From Dyella_B sp035277725 (GTDB taxonomy: Bacteria > Pseudomonadota > Gammaproteobacteria > Xanthomonadales > Rhodanobacteraceae), in NCBI RefSeq assembly GCF_035277725.1, contig NZ_DATEJY010000124.1, positions 27,231 through 91,230 of the forward strand: 64,000 nt of DNA, read 5' to 3'. Both the position numbers and the translations under genes were made by a program. Below are positions 50,470-60,073 of the stretch, one piece after another (the first letter of the stretch is position 1; each line of letters begins with the position of its first letter). Below the pieces are notes generated by a model. That model searched no databases. It was given only the letters and a program-made list of their open reading frames with translations, and had not been told where the DNA came from.

Positions 50470-51870
50470 TCAGCCGGTAAGCACGCGGTAACAAGGGACG
50501 TAGGCGCTGCCGCCGGGGAGTTTCATGCGGTGTTGCTGGACGAAGGCCTGCAGCAGGCGGTCCAGGGCGCGCATGATTTCCGGTTCGCCGTCGATCTCGA
50601 AGGGGCCGTGCTTTTCGATGGCGCGGACGCCTTCGTCCTTTACGTTACCGGCGACGATGCCGGAGAAAGCACGGCGCAGGTCGGCGGCAAGTTCGTGGCG
50701 CGGGCGGTTGCGGTGGATGGCAAGCGCACGCATGGCTGTGTGCGTGGGGACGAAGGGTTGCTGGAACGCGACCGGAATGCTCAGTGACCAGTTGAAGAAG
50801 AACGCATCCTTGTTGTCCAGGCGGTGGTTGCGCACTTTGTCGACGCCACGCACGACGGCGTGCGACACGGCGATCGGGTCGTCGACGATGATCTTGTAGT
50901 GCTGCGCCACATCGTCGCCCAGCGCCAGGCGCAGGAAGGTGTCGATCTGTTCGAAGTAGGCGGCCGATTGCTTGGGGCCGGTGAAGATCAGCGGGAACGG
51001 GATGCCGGCGTTGTCCGGATGCAGCAGGATGCCGAGCAGGTAGAGGATTTCTTCCGCCGTGCCGACGCCGCCGGGGAACACGATGATGGCGTGCCCCATG
51101 CGCACGAATGCTTCGAGGCGCTTTTCGATATCCGGCATGATCACCAGCTGGTTCACGATCGGATTGGGCGATTCGGCGGCGATGATGCCGGGTTCGGTCA
51201 CGCCGATGTAGCGGTTCTTGCGGCGGCGCTGTTTGGCGTGCGCGATGGTGGCGCCTTTCATCGGGCCCTTCATGGCGCCGGGGCCGCAACCGGTGCAGAT
51301 GTCCATGTCGCGCAGGCCGAGCTGATAGCCGACGGACTTGGTGTATTCGTATTCGTCGCGCGAGATGGAATGGCCACCCCAGCACACCGCAAGGTTGGGA
51401 TCGATCTGCGGTTTCAGGATACGCGCGTTGCGCAGTATTTCGAACACAGCGTGGGTGATGCCGACGGTGTCGTCGAGATCGAAGGTGCCCTGCTCCAATT
51501 GCGTGGATACGTAGACGATGTCGCGCACGACCGCGACGAGCAGTTCATTGATACCGCGAATGATGTGGCCATCGACGAATGCCTTGGCCGGCGCGTGGGA
51601 GAGTTCGATCTTGATGCCGCGATCCTGCTGCAGCACCTGGATGTCGAAGTTCGGGTATTGCTCGAACATGCCGCGCGGATCGTCGCCCACTTCGCCGGAG
51701 GTGAGCACCGCGAGTGCGCAGCGGCGCAGCAGGCCATGCAGACCGGAACCACTGGCGTCACGCAGGCGTATCACCTCATTGCGGGAAAGGATATCCAGGC
51801 CACCGGCGGGTGATATGCGCGCACTGACGGTGGCGGGCATGCCGGTTTTGTCGAGCTGGGTGTCATTCAT
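50470..51870 (-). CDS. ppnN: Nucleotide 5'-monophosphate nucleosidase, PpnN/LOG family
   Basis: A 466-residue protein with the LOG motif FPGGVGTAEE and upstream GCGPGAMKGPMKGATIAH. E. coli PpnN is similar in length (454), and both flanking domains are present. It hydrolyses purine and pyrimidine nucleotides to base plus ribose 5-phosphate and responds to (p)ppGpp in E. coli. First host gene after the tRNA. Confidence 0.92.
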   Translation of the reverse strand: MNDTQLDKTGMPATVSARISPAGGLDILSRNEVIRLRDASGSGLHGLLRRCALAVLTSGEVGDDPRGMFEQYPNFDIQVLQQDRGIKIELSHAPAKAFVDGHIIRGINELLVAVVRDIVYVSTQLEQGTFDLDDTVGITHAVFEILRNARILKPQIDPNLAVCWGGHSISRDEYEYTKSVGYQLGLRDMDICTGCGPGAMKGPMKGATIAHAKQRRRKNRYIGVTEPGIIAAESPNPIVNQLVIMPDIEKRLEAFVRMGHAIIVFPGGVGTAEEILYLLGILLHPDNAGIPFPLIFTGPKQSAAYFEQIDTFLRLALGDDVAQHYKIIVDDPIAVSHAVVRGVDKVRNHRLDNKDAFFFNWSLSIPVAFQQPFVPTHTAMRALAIHRNRPRHELAADLRRAFSGIVAGNVKDEGVRAIEKHGPFEIDGEPEIMRALDRLLQAFVQQHRMKLPGGSAYVPCYRVLTG

Positions 51871-51975
51871 GGGTCGATCGTCTCCTGGAGTTGCTTTCCG
51901 CCGCGCATGGCTGTGAGTCGTGTGGGCGGCCGCCTAGCATCTCGCCTTCCATGCAGCGGGGTCAATGCATGCATG

Positions 51976-52002
51976 AAAACGCCCCGCAGCGAACTGCGGG
52001 GC
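51976..52002 (-). terminator. Terminator of the TonB-dependent receptor gene
   Basis: A perfect 9-bp stem GCCCCGCAG/CTGCGGGGC with CGAA loop (51981-52002), followed on the minus strand by TTTT. Confidence 0.85.
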
Positions 52003-52055
52003 GCCTTGGCTTGCATGATCGCCGCGGCCGTACAGCCGCGGCGGGTGCTCGACGC

Positions 52056-54521
52056 TTAGTGGAACGAGGCGCCGAACGTCACCATGAAGGTGCGCTCTTC
52101 CAGCACCGAGTAGTACGGCGCGGAGGCGAACAGCGTCACGCCGTTGGGGTCCTTCAGATTCGTCGGGTTGGACGCCAGGAACGCGCCGACGTTGCTCGCG
52201 TAGGTGAGCGCCTTGCGGTCGCCCAGGTTGTAGACGTTGACCTTGATGTACGGCTTGTGCACGAAGCTGCCAAAGTCCGGGAAGTTCCAGCCGGCGTTGA
52301 AATCGAACGTGGTGTAGCCGCCCACCTTCTCCGTGTTGGACCAGTCGCCCCACTGGCTGCCCGTGTACTTGCTATTCAACTGCGCCCAGAACGGACCGTT
52401 GTTGTAGTTCAAGGACACGTATGCCACGTTCTTCGGCGTGGAGATCATGGTTTTGCCGCGGGTGTAGTAAATACCGTCACCCAGGGTGTTCATGTTGTCC
52501 TGCAGGCGAGCCTGCGTGTAGGTGTACGAACCGTACACCGTGAACTCGTCGGTGATCTTGTAGCTGGCTTCGGAATACATGCCGCGCACATGCACGCGGC
52601 TGAGCGGCACATAGACCGTCAGGCCGGTGTTCTGGTCGTAGCCGGACACCTGCTTGTTGTGGAAGTTGGACGCGAAGGCATCGACGTTCGCCGAGATCTT
52701 GTCGCCATAGAAGCGCCAGCCGAGATCCGCCGTATCGGCCGTTTCCGGCTTCACCGCCACCGGATTCTTGCCGTAATTGGCGAAGGCGTTGGACAGCACC
52801 GCACCGTTGATCGGCGCACGGAAGGTGTGACCGTAGCCGAAATAGAACTGGTTCTGGTCGTTCAACTGATATTTGGCACCGAAGGTCGGCGTGAAATCGT
52901 GGAAGGTCTGGCTGGTGTTGCCGCCGAACGCCGCATTCTTGGTGCTGACCGCCAGCTTGCTGGTAAGCGAGCCGGTAGAGCCGGGATACTCATACATGAA
53001 GCCATCACGCTTGGACCACACGTACGCGACGCTGCCGGTCAGCGTGATCTGATCGCTGGGTGTCCACGTATCGGTGATGAACGCCTTGGCATTGGTGGTG
53101 GTGGTGTACTGATCGTAGGTTTTCTGCACGACGCCGTTGGAGTAGCGGATCAGGCTCGCGTTGTTTGCCCACACGTCGACCGGAATGCCCGTGGTGTAAT
53201 CGATCGGAACAAACACCTGCCCCTGCGACTGGCGCGGACGCTCGAACCACACGCCGTATTCCAGGCTGTTGTCCAGGCCGAAATCCTGGTTCAACTTGGC
53301 GATGACGCCAGGACGGAACGTGTAGGAGTAGCTGTACGAATTGACCAGCACGTTGGAATACTTGTTGTCGATCTTGCCATTGCCGTTGAGGTCGTCATTG
53401 ACGACCTTGAACAGCGGGTTGTTGGAACCCTTGCCGTTGTATTCGCTGAACGTGGCGCCCGAACCGCCACCACCTTCACCCCACTGGAAGTACGGCACCA
53501 CTGACAGGTGCAGGTTATCGGAGAGCTTGAATTCGCCGTCGAGGCTGGCGAGGTAGTTGACGAACGGGTTCTGGTGCAACTGATAGTAGTTGCTGCTGGT
53601 CTGGCCCGGCACATAGGTACCCAGATAGCTCTGCTTGTAATCGGCTTGCGCCTGCGCCTTGGTCAGCGACTCGTAGTTGGTCTTGATTTCGCGGTTGTAC
53701 TGCACCGAGGCGGAAATGCTGTTGTCGGCGTCGATGGTCCACACCGACTTGCCATCGACCTTGGTCACGTTCGAATGACCAGGACCGCGCCAGAGGTCCA
53801 CCGAGTTGTCTGAATACGAAACCCAGGAGCGCACCGGGCCCAGATCGCCGGTGTTCAAGCGGAAGAAGGTGCGACGGTAGTTGTGCGTGCCGAACGACTG
53901 GCTGAAATCAACGCCACCCTGGTGCGACGGATCAAGCGTGACCCACGCGATCGAACCGCCGGCCGCGCCGGGAATCGGCATGTTGTTGTCCGGATAGCCC
54001 TGCTGCACGGTGATGTCACCCATGTTCTCGGTGTCGCCGTATTCGGTCGGGTAGATCTTGTAGTTGCCGCTATCGTTGATCGGCGCGCCGTTTACGGTGA
54101 CGCCGATTTCATCCAGCGTGTAGCCGCGGATGCTGGCGGTACCGTCGTTGAGGCCGGTGAAGTCATCGGTCGCGGTCACCGCGCCAGGAATGCTGGCGAT
54201 AGCCTGCACGAAGGTGGCGCCGGGCGCCGACTTGACGATCGCATCGCGCGAAATGGTGGACACCGCCTTGGGCGCTTCCTGCACTGACATCAGGCCGCCC
54301 CCGAGCGCCAGCGATTGGGCTTTCACCTCAACCGTGCTCAACTGCTGCACGGTGCGCTTGGTGGCCGTGGCATTGGTGGTGTTCGACGTCGTCGACACTG
54401 ACGCGCGTTGCTGGGTATTGGCCGCCGACTGGTCTTGATCGTTGGCAGTCTGAGCCATCGCCACGCCCGCCGCGAGGTAGAAAGCCATCGCAATCGCTGC
54501 AGAAAGATGCGTACGTTTCAT
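52056..54521 (-). CDS. TonB-dependent outer membrane receptor
   Basis: An 821-residue receptor starting at ATG 54521 with a signal peptide ending AMA-Q. A low-complexity Thr/Asn/Gln linker and a TonB-box-like LSTVEVKAQ precede the plug domain (SIRGYTLDEIGVTVNGAPIND), then the 22-strand-type barrel. The protein ends VTFGASFH; a final Phe is usual, so the extra His is slightly odd. The substrate is unknown (iron chelates or glycans are typical). The upstream in-frame ATG at 54632 is rejected for lack of a signal sequence. Confidence 0.92.
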   Translation of the reverse strand: MKRTHLSAAIAMAFYLAAGVAMAQTANDQDQSAANTQQRASVSTTSNTTNATATKRTVQQLSTVEVKAQSLALGGGLMSVQEAPKAVSTISRDAIVKSAPGATFVQAIASIPGAVTATDDFTGLNDGTASIRGYTLDEIGVTVNGAPINDSGNYKIYPTEYGDTENMGDITVQQGYPDNNMPIPGAAGGSIAWVTLDPSHQGGVDFSQSFGTHNYRRTFFRLNTGDLGPVRSWVSYSDNSVDLWRGPGHSNVTKVDGKSVWTIDADNSISASVQYNREIKTNYESLTKAQAQADYKQSYLGTYVPGQTSSNYYQLHQNPFVNYLASLDGEFKLSDNLHLSVVPYFQWGEGGGGSGATFSEYNGKGSNNPLFKVVNDDLNGNGKIDNKYSNVLVNSYSYSYTFRPGVIAKLNQDFGLDNSLEYGVWFERPRQSQGQVFVPIDYTTGIPVDVWANNASLIRYSNGVVQKTYDQYTTTTNAKAFITDTWTPSDQITLTGSVAYVWSKRDGFMYEYPGSTGSLTSKLAVSTKNAAFGGNTSQTFHDFTPTFGAKYQLNDQNQFYFGYGHTFRAPINGAVLSNAFANYGKNPVAVKPETADTADLGWRFYGDKISANVDAFASNFHNKQVSGYDQNTGLTVYVPLSRVHVRGMYSEASYKITDEFTVYGSYTYTQARLQDNMNTLGDGIYYTRGKTMISTPKNVAYVSLNYNNGPFWAQLNSKYTGSQWGDWSNTEKVGGYTTFDFNAGWNFPDFGSFVHKPYIKVNVYNLGDRKALTYASNVGAFLASNPTNLKDPNGVTLFASAPYYSVLEERTFMVTFGASFH

Positions 54522-55007
54522 GTAGAGCCCCGTAGTCCGGTTATTGATTTGATATGTCTGGCACCGCTTGATGACCGCTCGAACATCTCTTGCCCACACG
54601 TTCAACCCGCATAGCGGGTTTTTGCCGCACACAAAAAAGGCTCAGGCTCATTTCGCGATATGAGCCGGGTGGCCTCTTTGGGAACCGTAGATTTTTGGTT
54701 TTTCAGCCGACGAAGCGAAGAACCTCGACCCTGTGACTTAACCCTGGGCGACACACGTGTAAGCTAATTCGTACTTCCGCCATGCCATTTGCTGTCTTAG
54801 AGGCAAGGCGAAAACGGTCACGTATCCTTAGCGATACCTTAGCACAATCCCATATTTCCTTTACATGATCTTTACAGTTACATCTCAACTGTGAAGAGCC
54901 ATGCGGCAGGTAGGTTGGGGTGCGAACCCCAACATCGGGATGCCGGGCGATCCGACATGTTGGGGTTCGCACCCCAACCTACAGCGCCCCGGATGGGGCC
55001 GCGAAAC
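54522..55007. other. Intergenic region upstream of the TonB receptor, with a palindromic repeat
   Basis: 486 bp. Apart from the repeat at 54910-54982 it appears non-coding, AT-richer than its surroundings, and presumably holds the receptor promoter. No RNA gene or riboswitch that I recognise. Confidence 0.4.
54910..54982. repeat. 26-bp perfect inverted repeat (extragenic palindrome)
   Basis: The arms 54910-54935 and 54957-54982 are exact inverse copies beginning GTAGGTTGGGGTGCGAACCC, separated by 21 bp. Each arm also contains its own dyad (GGGGTTCGCACCCC-like). A related element with GTAGG/TAGGTTGGG ends occurs at 60074-60160, so it is a REP/BIME-like family. Confidence 0.85.
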
Positions 55008-56720
55008 TCAGGCGCCTTTACCCAGGTAACGGGCGCGTTTGGCGGGCTTGAGGCGGGAGAGGTCGAGCATGACCAGGCCGTCGACGCAGCCGGAGAAGCC
55101 GGGGTCTTCGCCGAAGTCGAGGAACTGCACGCCATCGGGCTCCATCAGGTCCACATACTGGCGGTACAGCACGGGCAGGCTGACGCCGAGCGCATCCAGG
55201 TGATGGCGCAGCTTGCCTAATCCGCTGACGGAATCCAAACCTTCCAGCTCGCGGCGGACGCCTTCGAGCACGTCAGGAGAGACCTTGAACGGCTGACGCG
55301 CGGAAGCCAGGCCCGGCGCACCGAAGTAGTGCTGGTGTGCAGCGGCGATCCACTCGCGCGCCTGGCGCGGCAGGCTCACCGACATGCTTACCGGGCCGAA
55401 CAGGTAGCGCAAATCCGGATGACGCTGCAGGTACAGGCCGATGCCCTGCCAGAGCTGGTCCAGCGCGCGGGAGCGCCAGTACGCAGGCGCAACAAAGCTG
55501 CGCCCCAGTTCCATCCCTTGCGCCAATCGTGATTCCAGCGCTGGCGAATAATTGAACAGGCTGGCGGTATACAGGCCGCTCATGCCGCGCTCGGCGATCA
55601 GGCGGGCGCCATGACCAAGACGGTAGGAGCCGACAATGCGCAGCGCTTGCGGATCCCACAGCACGAGGTGTTCGTAGTGTGCGTCGTAGGCGTCCAGATC
55701 ACGCCGGGTGTTGGTGCCCTCGCCCACTTTGCGGAAGGTGAGTTCGCGCAGGCGGCCGATTTCGCGCAGGGCGGCACCGTCGGTCTGTCCACGCAACACG
55801 ATCAGCTGCTTGCCGTCGGGAAGATCGGCAAGCTTTTCGCTTTGCGCCAACTCCTGTGCCACGCGATCGACCGACTCGGGATGCGCCAGCGGCACCTGTC
55901 CGCCGAAGATCAAACCGCGGCGGCGACCGATGCGGTACACGTGCCGGCGCATCAAATCCGCCGCACGCTGTGCATTGTCGTCGCTGCGCTTGGTCAATTC
56001 TTCGGCACTGATCAACGCACCCACGCTGAAACCGATGCGACTGACGTGCGTAGCCACCGCCTCGCGCGGCAGCATCGCCGTGCTGAGTGGCTTGGCCAGC
56101 ATGGAAAGCCCGTAGAAGATGGCCGAATTGCGTGCCGCCACGTGGATCGGCAGCACCGGTGTCTTGGTGCGCATGGCGATGCGCGCGAAACCATCGGACC
56201 AGCGCGCATCACGCACACCAGCCGGCCCCATGCGGGACACTTCGCCGGCCGGAAAAACAATGAGTGCCTCGCCACGTTCCAGCGCGCGATAGATATTGCG
56301 CATGCGCGACGCCGCGCCACCACCGAACACGTCAACCGGCAACAGCAGAGAACCCAATTGCGGCACGGCGGCCAGCCAATCGTTGCCGAGAATGCGTACG
56401 TCCTTGCGCACCGAGCCGACCAGGTCCAGCAACGCCATGGCATCGAGCATGCCAAGCGGATGGTTGGCGACGATCATCACGCCGCCTTCGACGGGAATGT
56501 GTTCCCGCTCGCGCTGGACGACGTGATAGTTGCAGCCCAGCAGGTCCAGGACCTGTTCGGCGAAATCCAACCCCTTGGTGTCGGCAAGCCGGTCGAGTAC
56601 CCGATTGAACCCTGCCTCGTCAGCCAACCGCCCAAGCATGCCGGCAACGGGTTTGCGGATCATCGGGTGCTGCGCTAGCCATGGCAGACGTTCGGTAAGG
56701 GTCTGTTCTACATGAAGCAT
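55008..56720 (-). CDS. Bifunctional acyltransferase, OlsF-like (ornithine lipid synthesis)
   Basis: A 570-residue protein with an N-terminal PlsC-type acyltransferase (NHPLGMLD as the NHx4D motif; FPAGEVSR) and a C-terminal OlsB-like GNAT region (RELTFRKVGEGTNTRRDLDAYD; LVLWDPQALRIVGSYRLG). This fused layout is that of OlsF, which makes ornithine lipids by N- then O-acylation. The activity is inferred from architecture; no separate olsA/olsB is seen here. Confidence 0.78.
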   Translation of the reverse strand: MLHVEQTLTERLPWLAQHPMIRKPVAGMLGRLADEAGFNRVLDRLADTKGLDFAEQVLDLLGCNYHVVQREREHIPVEGGVMIVANHPLGMLDAMALLDLVGSVRKDVRILGNDWLAAVPQLGSLLLPVDVFGGGAASRMRNIYRALERGEALIVFPAGEVSRMGPAGVRDARWSDGFARIAMRTKTPVLPIHVAARNSAIFYGLSMLAKPLSTAMLPREAVATHVSRIGFSVGALISAEELTKRSDDNAQRAADLMRRHVYRIGRRRGLIFGGQVPLAHPESVDRVAQELAQSEKLADLPDGKQLIVLRGQTDGAALREIGRLRELTFRKVGEGTNTRRDLDAYDAHYEHLVLWDPQALRIVGSYRLGHGARLIAERGMSGLYTASLFNYSPALESRLAQGMELGRSFVAPAYWRSRALDQLWQGIGLYLQRHPDLRYLFGPVSMSVSLPRQAREWIAAAHQHYFGAPGLASARQPFKVSPDVLEGVRRELEGLDSVSGLGKLRHHLDALGVSLPVLYRQYVDLMEPDGVQFLDFGEDPGFSGCVDGLVMLDLSRLKPAKRARYLGKGA

Positions 56721-56738
56721 GACCGCCTCCCTTGGTAT

Positions 56739-57006
56739 AGAGCCTGTCTATGATCTGTACATGGCCCGCGTTGCGTCCGAGCGGTCGCCAGGTGGCAGCG
56801 CGCGGCGCAGCGTCAGACTGGCTGTCTGATCAAGGCGCGCGCTGTCGCATGGCGACCGCTCAAACGCAACCCGAAGGGCCGGGTCTGTTTGCCCGCATGC
56901 CTGCGTCATCACTCGGTTGTGTATCGACATACACGCCCTCGTTCTTCCTTGCCCTGCGGGCAACCAGCTCCCGGCACGGGCCATGTACAGATCATAGACA
57001 GGCTCT
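56739..57006. repeat. MITE-like element with 30-bp perfect terminal inverted repeats
   Basis: The ends 56739-56768 and 56977-57006 are exact inverse copies (AGAGCCTGTCTATGATCTGT...). The 208-bp interior starts with a second imperfect inverted repeat (GTTGCGTCCGAGCGGTCGCCA against TGGCGACCGCTCAAACGCAAC) and encodes nothing convincing. It looks like a non-autonomous repeat element. Confidence 0.75.
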
Positions 57007-57582
57007 TCAATCCATGTTGCCGATCAAGTGTGACAACTGCGAGAAATCACGGGGTCAAACTGTTGCTGGGCGCAAGAATACACGAGGGGGTGCGGGGCAA
57101 TGCTTAAGAGCTTGTTCAATGCTGGGCATGACCTTTTTCTTTAGAACGCACATAGCCATGTCTTAGCAGGAGCCCCTTCAGTTTCTCTCGTCATTCCGGC
57201 GAAGGCCGGAATCCAGTTCAAATACGTTGTGCGAAGCACTCAAAACAAACTTTTGTGTCCTTCGGACGCATATCTAATCTGGATTCCGGCCTTCGCCCAC
57301 TGCTGTCCGGGAAAAAACGAAGTGACAGGGAAAATTTTCTCGGCCATCACCTGATGCTTGAATTTTTCGTTGAAATTCAACGCTACCGATTCGTCGCCCC
57401 GGCGGAGGCCGGGGCCCAGTGACTTTGACGATTTATAAGTCGCTGGATCCCGGCCTTCGCCGGGACGACGAATATTTAGGCATTTAGGCAAGCCGGGAAA
57501 ATTTTTTCCGAACAGCAGTGGGCCTTCGCCGGAATGACGGAGAGGGAGGAAACCCTTTTCGGCAAACGTTAGTCACCCTAAT
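57007..57582. repeat. Intergenic region with REP-type palindromes
   Basis: At least four copies of a xanthomonad-type palindrome occur in 576 bp. They are TCATTCCGGCGAAGGCCGGAA at 57192, GATTCCGGCCTTCGCC near 57281, GCCCCGGCGGAGGCCGGGGC near 57396 and ATCCCGGCCTTCGCCGGGA near 57447, with a half copy near 57521. A short frame across 57240-57491 is made of the repeats and is not a gene. Confidence 0.75.
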
Positions 57583-58191
57583 TCAAACGGTCAGGTGCAA
57601 ATAGGCGGCGATACCGCCCAGGAACATCTGCACCGACAACGCGATCAGCAGCATGCCCATCACCCGCTCCAACGCCGTAAGCACGCTCTCGCCCAGCCAG
57701 CGGAACAGATAGGTGGAACTCAACAGAATCACCGCCGTCGCCAGCCATGCGCACAACAAGGCAATCGCCCAATCCGCAGTGCGGCCCGGTTGCGTGTTGG
57801 TGAGCAACAGCAACGCTGCCATCGCGGAGGGACCGGCCACGCCAGGAATCGCCATCGGCACGATAAAAGGTTCGCCCTCGCCGGCTTGACCGAAGATGCC
57901 GCCTTCGGCTGGCGGAAACACCATGCGGATGCCAATGAGGAACAGCACGATGCCGCCGGCGATGCTGATCGACTCTTCGCGCAGCTGCAGCAGCTTGAGA
58001 ATCAGCTGGCCGCCCATCAGGAATACCAGCAGCACTGCCAGCGCGATCAGCAACTCGCGCACCATCACCGCCCGGCGACGCTTGGGCGGCACGTCTTTCA
58101 GCAGACTGAGGAAGATCGGAATGTTGCCGAGCGGATCCATGATGAGGAACAGCAGGATCGCCGCCGACAAGGTGGTCATCTGCGTTTGCAT
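57583..58191 (-). CDS. MarC family integral membrane protein
   Basis: A 202-residue protein with about six membrane segments and the MarC pattern: LFLIMDPLGNIPIFLSLL at the start, IAGGIVLFLIGIRMVFPP and IPGVAGPSAMAALLLL. The YhgN/YchE-like family has no firmly established function. Confidence 0.9.
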   Translation of the reverse strand: MQTQMTTLSAAILLFLIMDPLGNIPIFLSLLKDVPPKRRRAVMVRELLIALAVLLVFLMGGQLILKLLQLREESISIAGGIVLFLIGIRMVFPPAEGGIFGQAGEGEPFIVPMAIPGVAGPSAMAALLLLTNTQPGRTADWAIALLCAWLATAVILLSSTYLFRWLGESVLTALERVMGMLLIALSVQMFLGGIAAYLHLTV

Positions 58192-58235
58192 GCGTTCCCC
58201 TTTTTATTTATTGAATGCGCAGCACGCTGCTGCGA

Positions 58236-59009
58236 TCAGGCCACGCGCAGATCGAGCACGCCGCCGCGTGCTGCGGCAGCCTTGTCGCTCAGCAGATATA
58301 CCACGGCATCCGCGGTGGCATCGGGCAGCGGATGCTGCAAGGTGTCTTCGCCGAAGTAGGCCGCACGGCGCAAGGTGGTGCGCATCGGTGCAGGCAACAG
58401 CGCATGCACGCGGAAGCTGCCTTCGTCGTGTTCTTCATGCAGGATCGCGACGAAACGCTCCAACGCAGCCTTTGATACACCGTAGGCACCCCAGTGCGCG
58501 CGGCGTACAAGATCTGGGTTGTCCAGCACGAACACGGCCGCGCTATCAGGCGCAGCGGTGAGCAGTGGCAAGCAGGCCTGCGTGAGCGCAAACGGTGCCG
58601 AGACATTGACGTGCATGCTGCGCAACCAGGCATCCGGCTTGTGCATGGATACCGGCGTCAAACCAGCAAAACTCGCCGCGGTGTGCACGATGCCATCGAG
58701 CCGGCCGAGATCGCGTTGCAAGCCTTCGGCCAATGCGTCGTAATCGCGCGGCGTGGCGGTTTCCATATCGAGCGGATGGATGACGGGTTCGGGCAAACCC
58801 TCGCGCATCATCGCGTCGTAAAGCTGTTCGAGTTGCCGCTTGCGCTTGCCGGTGATCACGACGGTCGCGCCTGCACGGGCCGCAGCGCGTGCTACCGCGC
58901 TGCCCAAGCCACCATAGGCACCGGTGACCACGATCACGCGACCATCCAGCTCATTGGAGGCAGGCGCCCAGGCTGCGGGCAAACGATGCTGCGGCAAGCT
59001 CAAGCTCAT
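58236..59009 (-). CDS. Short-chain dehydrogenase/reductase, YciK-like
   Basis: A 257-residue SDR starting at ATG 59009, overlapping the glutaredoxin stop. The NAD(P) motif TGAYGGLGSA and NVSAPFALTQ and the catalytic YGVSK are present. The residue 13 before the Tyr, normally Ser, is Asp (VLDNPDLVRRAHWGAY), so classical SDR catalysis may be altered. The longer frame to 59249 runs over grx and is rejected. Confidence 0.88.
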   Translation of the reverse strand: MSLSLPQHRLPAAWAPASNELDGRVIVVTGAYGGLGSAVARAAARAGATVVITGKRKRQLEQLYDAMMREGLPEPVIHPLDMETATPRDYDALAEGLQRDLGRLDGIVHTAASFAGLTPVSMHKPDAWLRSMHVNVSAPFALTQACLPLLTAAPDSAAVFVLDNPDLVRRAHWGAYGVSKAALERFVAILHEEHDEGSFRVHALLPAPMRTTLRRAAYFGEDTLQHPLPDATADAVVYLLSDKAAAARGGVLDLRVA

Positions 59010-59332
59010 GCGTGACTTTCTCCGGCCACGTCGCCGGCCATGCGTGTCAGCTCGCCGGAGGCTTTCAGATCCTCGACGATATCGCAGCCACCGATCAGTT
59101 CGCCTTGGATGAAAAGCTGCGGGAAGGTCGGCCAGTTGGCGTAGTGCGGCAGCGCCGCGCGGATTTCCGGATCGGCCAGCACATTCACCGCATGGAACGT
59201 CGCGCCCGCTTCGGTGAGCGCCTGCGCGGCGCGGGCCGAGAAGCCGCACATGGGAAACTCCGGCGTGCCTTTCATGAAAAGCACGATGGGGTGCTCAGCC
59301 AAGACCGCCTTGATTCGCTCGTTGACGTCCAT
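59006..59332 (-). CDS. grxD: Monothiol glutaredoxin (Grx4 type)
   Basis: A 108-residue protein with the CGFS active site (FPMCGFSARAAQ), WPTFPQLFIQGELIGGCDIV and typical length. It carries [2Fe-2S] clusters in iron-sulfur trafficking. It is divergent from sodB and in operon with the SDR. Confidence 0.95.
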   Translation of the reverse strand: MDVNERIKAVLAEHPIVLFMKGTPEFPMCGFSARAAQALTEAGATFHAVNVLADPEIRAALPHYANWPTFPQLFIQGELIGGCDIVEDLKASGELTRMAGDVAGESHA

Positions 59333-59442
59333 AATTCGGGTTTCATCACTACAATGCAGCCAGCTTAGTAGTGTACCAGCCGTCCCGGCGCCCAGCCGGC
59401 CAGGCGGAACCCTCTTCCTCAGCCAACGCCCAGGAGTTACCC

Positions 59443-60024
59443 ATGGCGATCGAACTTCCCCCGTTGCCCTATGAAAAGAATGCGCTGGAGCCGAATGTCT
59501 CGGCCGAGACGCTGGAGTTTCACTACGGCAAGCATCACCAGGCCTATGTAACCAACCTCAACAACCTGATCAAGGGCACCGAGTTCGAGAACGCCTCGCT
59601 GGAAGACATCGTCAAGAAGTCCTCCGGTGGCGTGTTCAACAACGCAGCACAGACCTGGAACCACACTTTCTACTGGAACTCGATGCGCTCGCCCAAGAGC
59701 GACAACAAGCCCGCCGGCAAGTTGTCCGATGCGATCGACAAGGCGTTCGGTTCGTTCGACAAGTTCAAGGAAGAATTCAAGAAGTCCGCAGTCGGCAACT
59801 TCGGTTCGGGCTGGACCTGGCTGGTGCAGCGTCCGGATGGTTCGCTGGGCATCGTCAATACGTCCAACGCCGCCACGCCGATCACCGGCAGCGACAAGCC
59901 GCTGTTCACCATCGACGTGTGGGAGCATGCCTACTACATCGATTACCGCAATGCGCGCCCGAACTATGTGGACAAGTTCTGGGACCTGGTGAACTGGGAT
60001 TTTGCGGCGAAGAATCTCGGCTGA
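59443..60024 (+). CDS. sodB: Superoxide dismutase, Fe type
   Basis: A 193-residue protein nearly colinear with E. coli SodB: ELPPLPYEKNALEPNVSAET, FHYGKHHQAYV, NNAAQTWNHTFYWN, GSGWTWLV and DVWEHAYYIDYRN carry the metal ligands (His, His, Asp, His). ATG 59443 has AGGAG upstream. Confidence 0.97.
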   Translation: MAIELPPLPYEKNALEPNVSAETLEFHYGKHHQAYVTNLNNLIKGTEFENASLEDIVKKSSGGVFNNAAQTWNHTFYWNSMRSPKSDNKPAGKLSDAIDKAFGSFDKFKEEFKKSAVGNFGSGWTWLVQRPDGSLGIVNTSNAATPITGSDKPLFTIDVWEHAYYIDYRNARPNYVDKFWDLVNWDFAAKNLG

Positions 60025-60073
60025 TTTTTTTTGCTTGATTGCCCTCTCCCTACGCGGGAGAGGGTCGACCGTA

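Noticed and set aside
51891..53504. Long forward frame (537 codons)
   Set aside because: Antisense to the TonB receptor; repetitive Val/Arg/Gly composition typical of a shadow frame.
54703..54972. 89-codon reverse frame upstream of the TonB receptor
   Set aside because: Its start lies in the 54910 palindrome, with no RBS and no protein character.
57240..57491. 83-codon reverse frame
   Set aside because: It is built from the REP palindromes (RRPGEGRDP, LGPGLRRGDE), a common spurious translation in xanthomonads.
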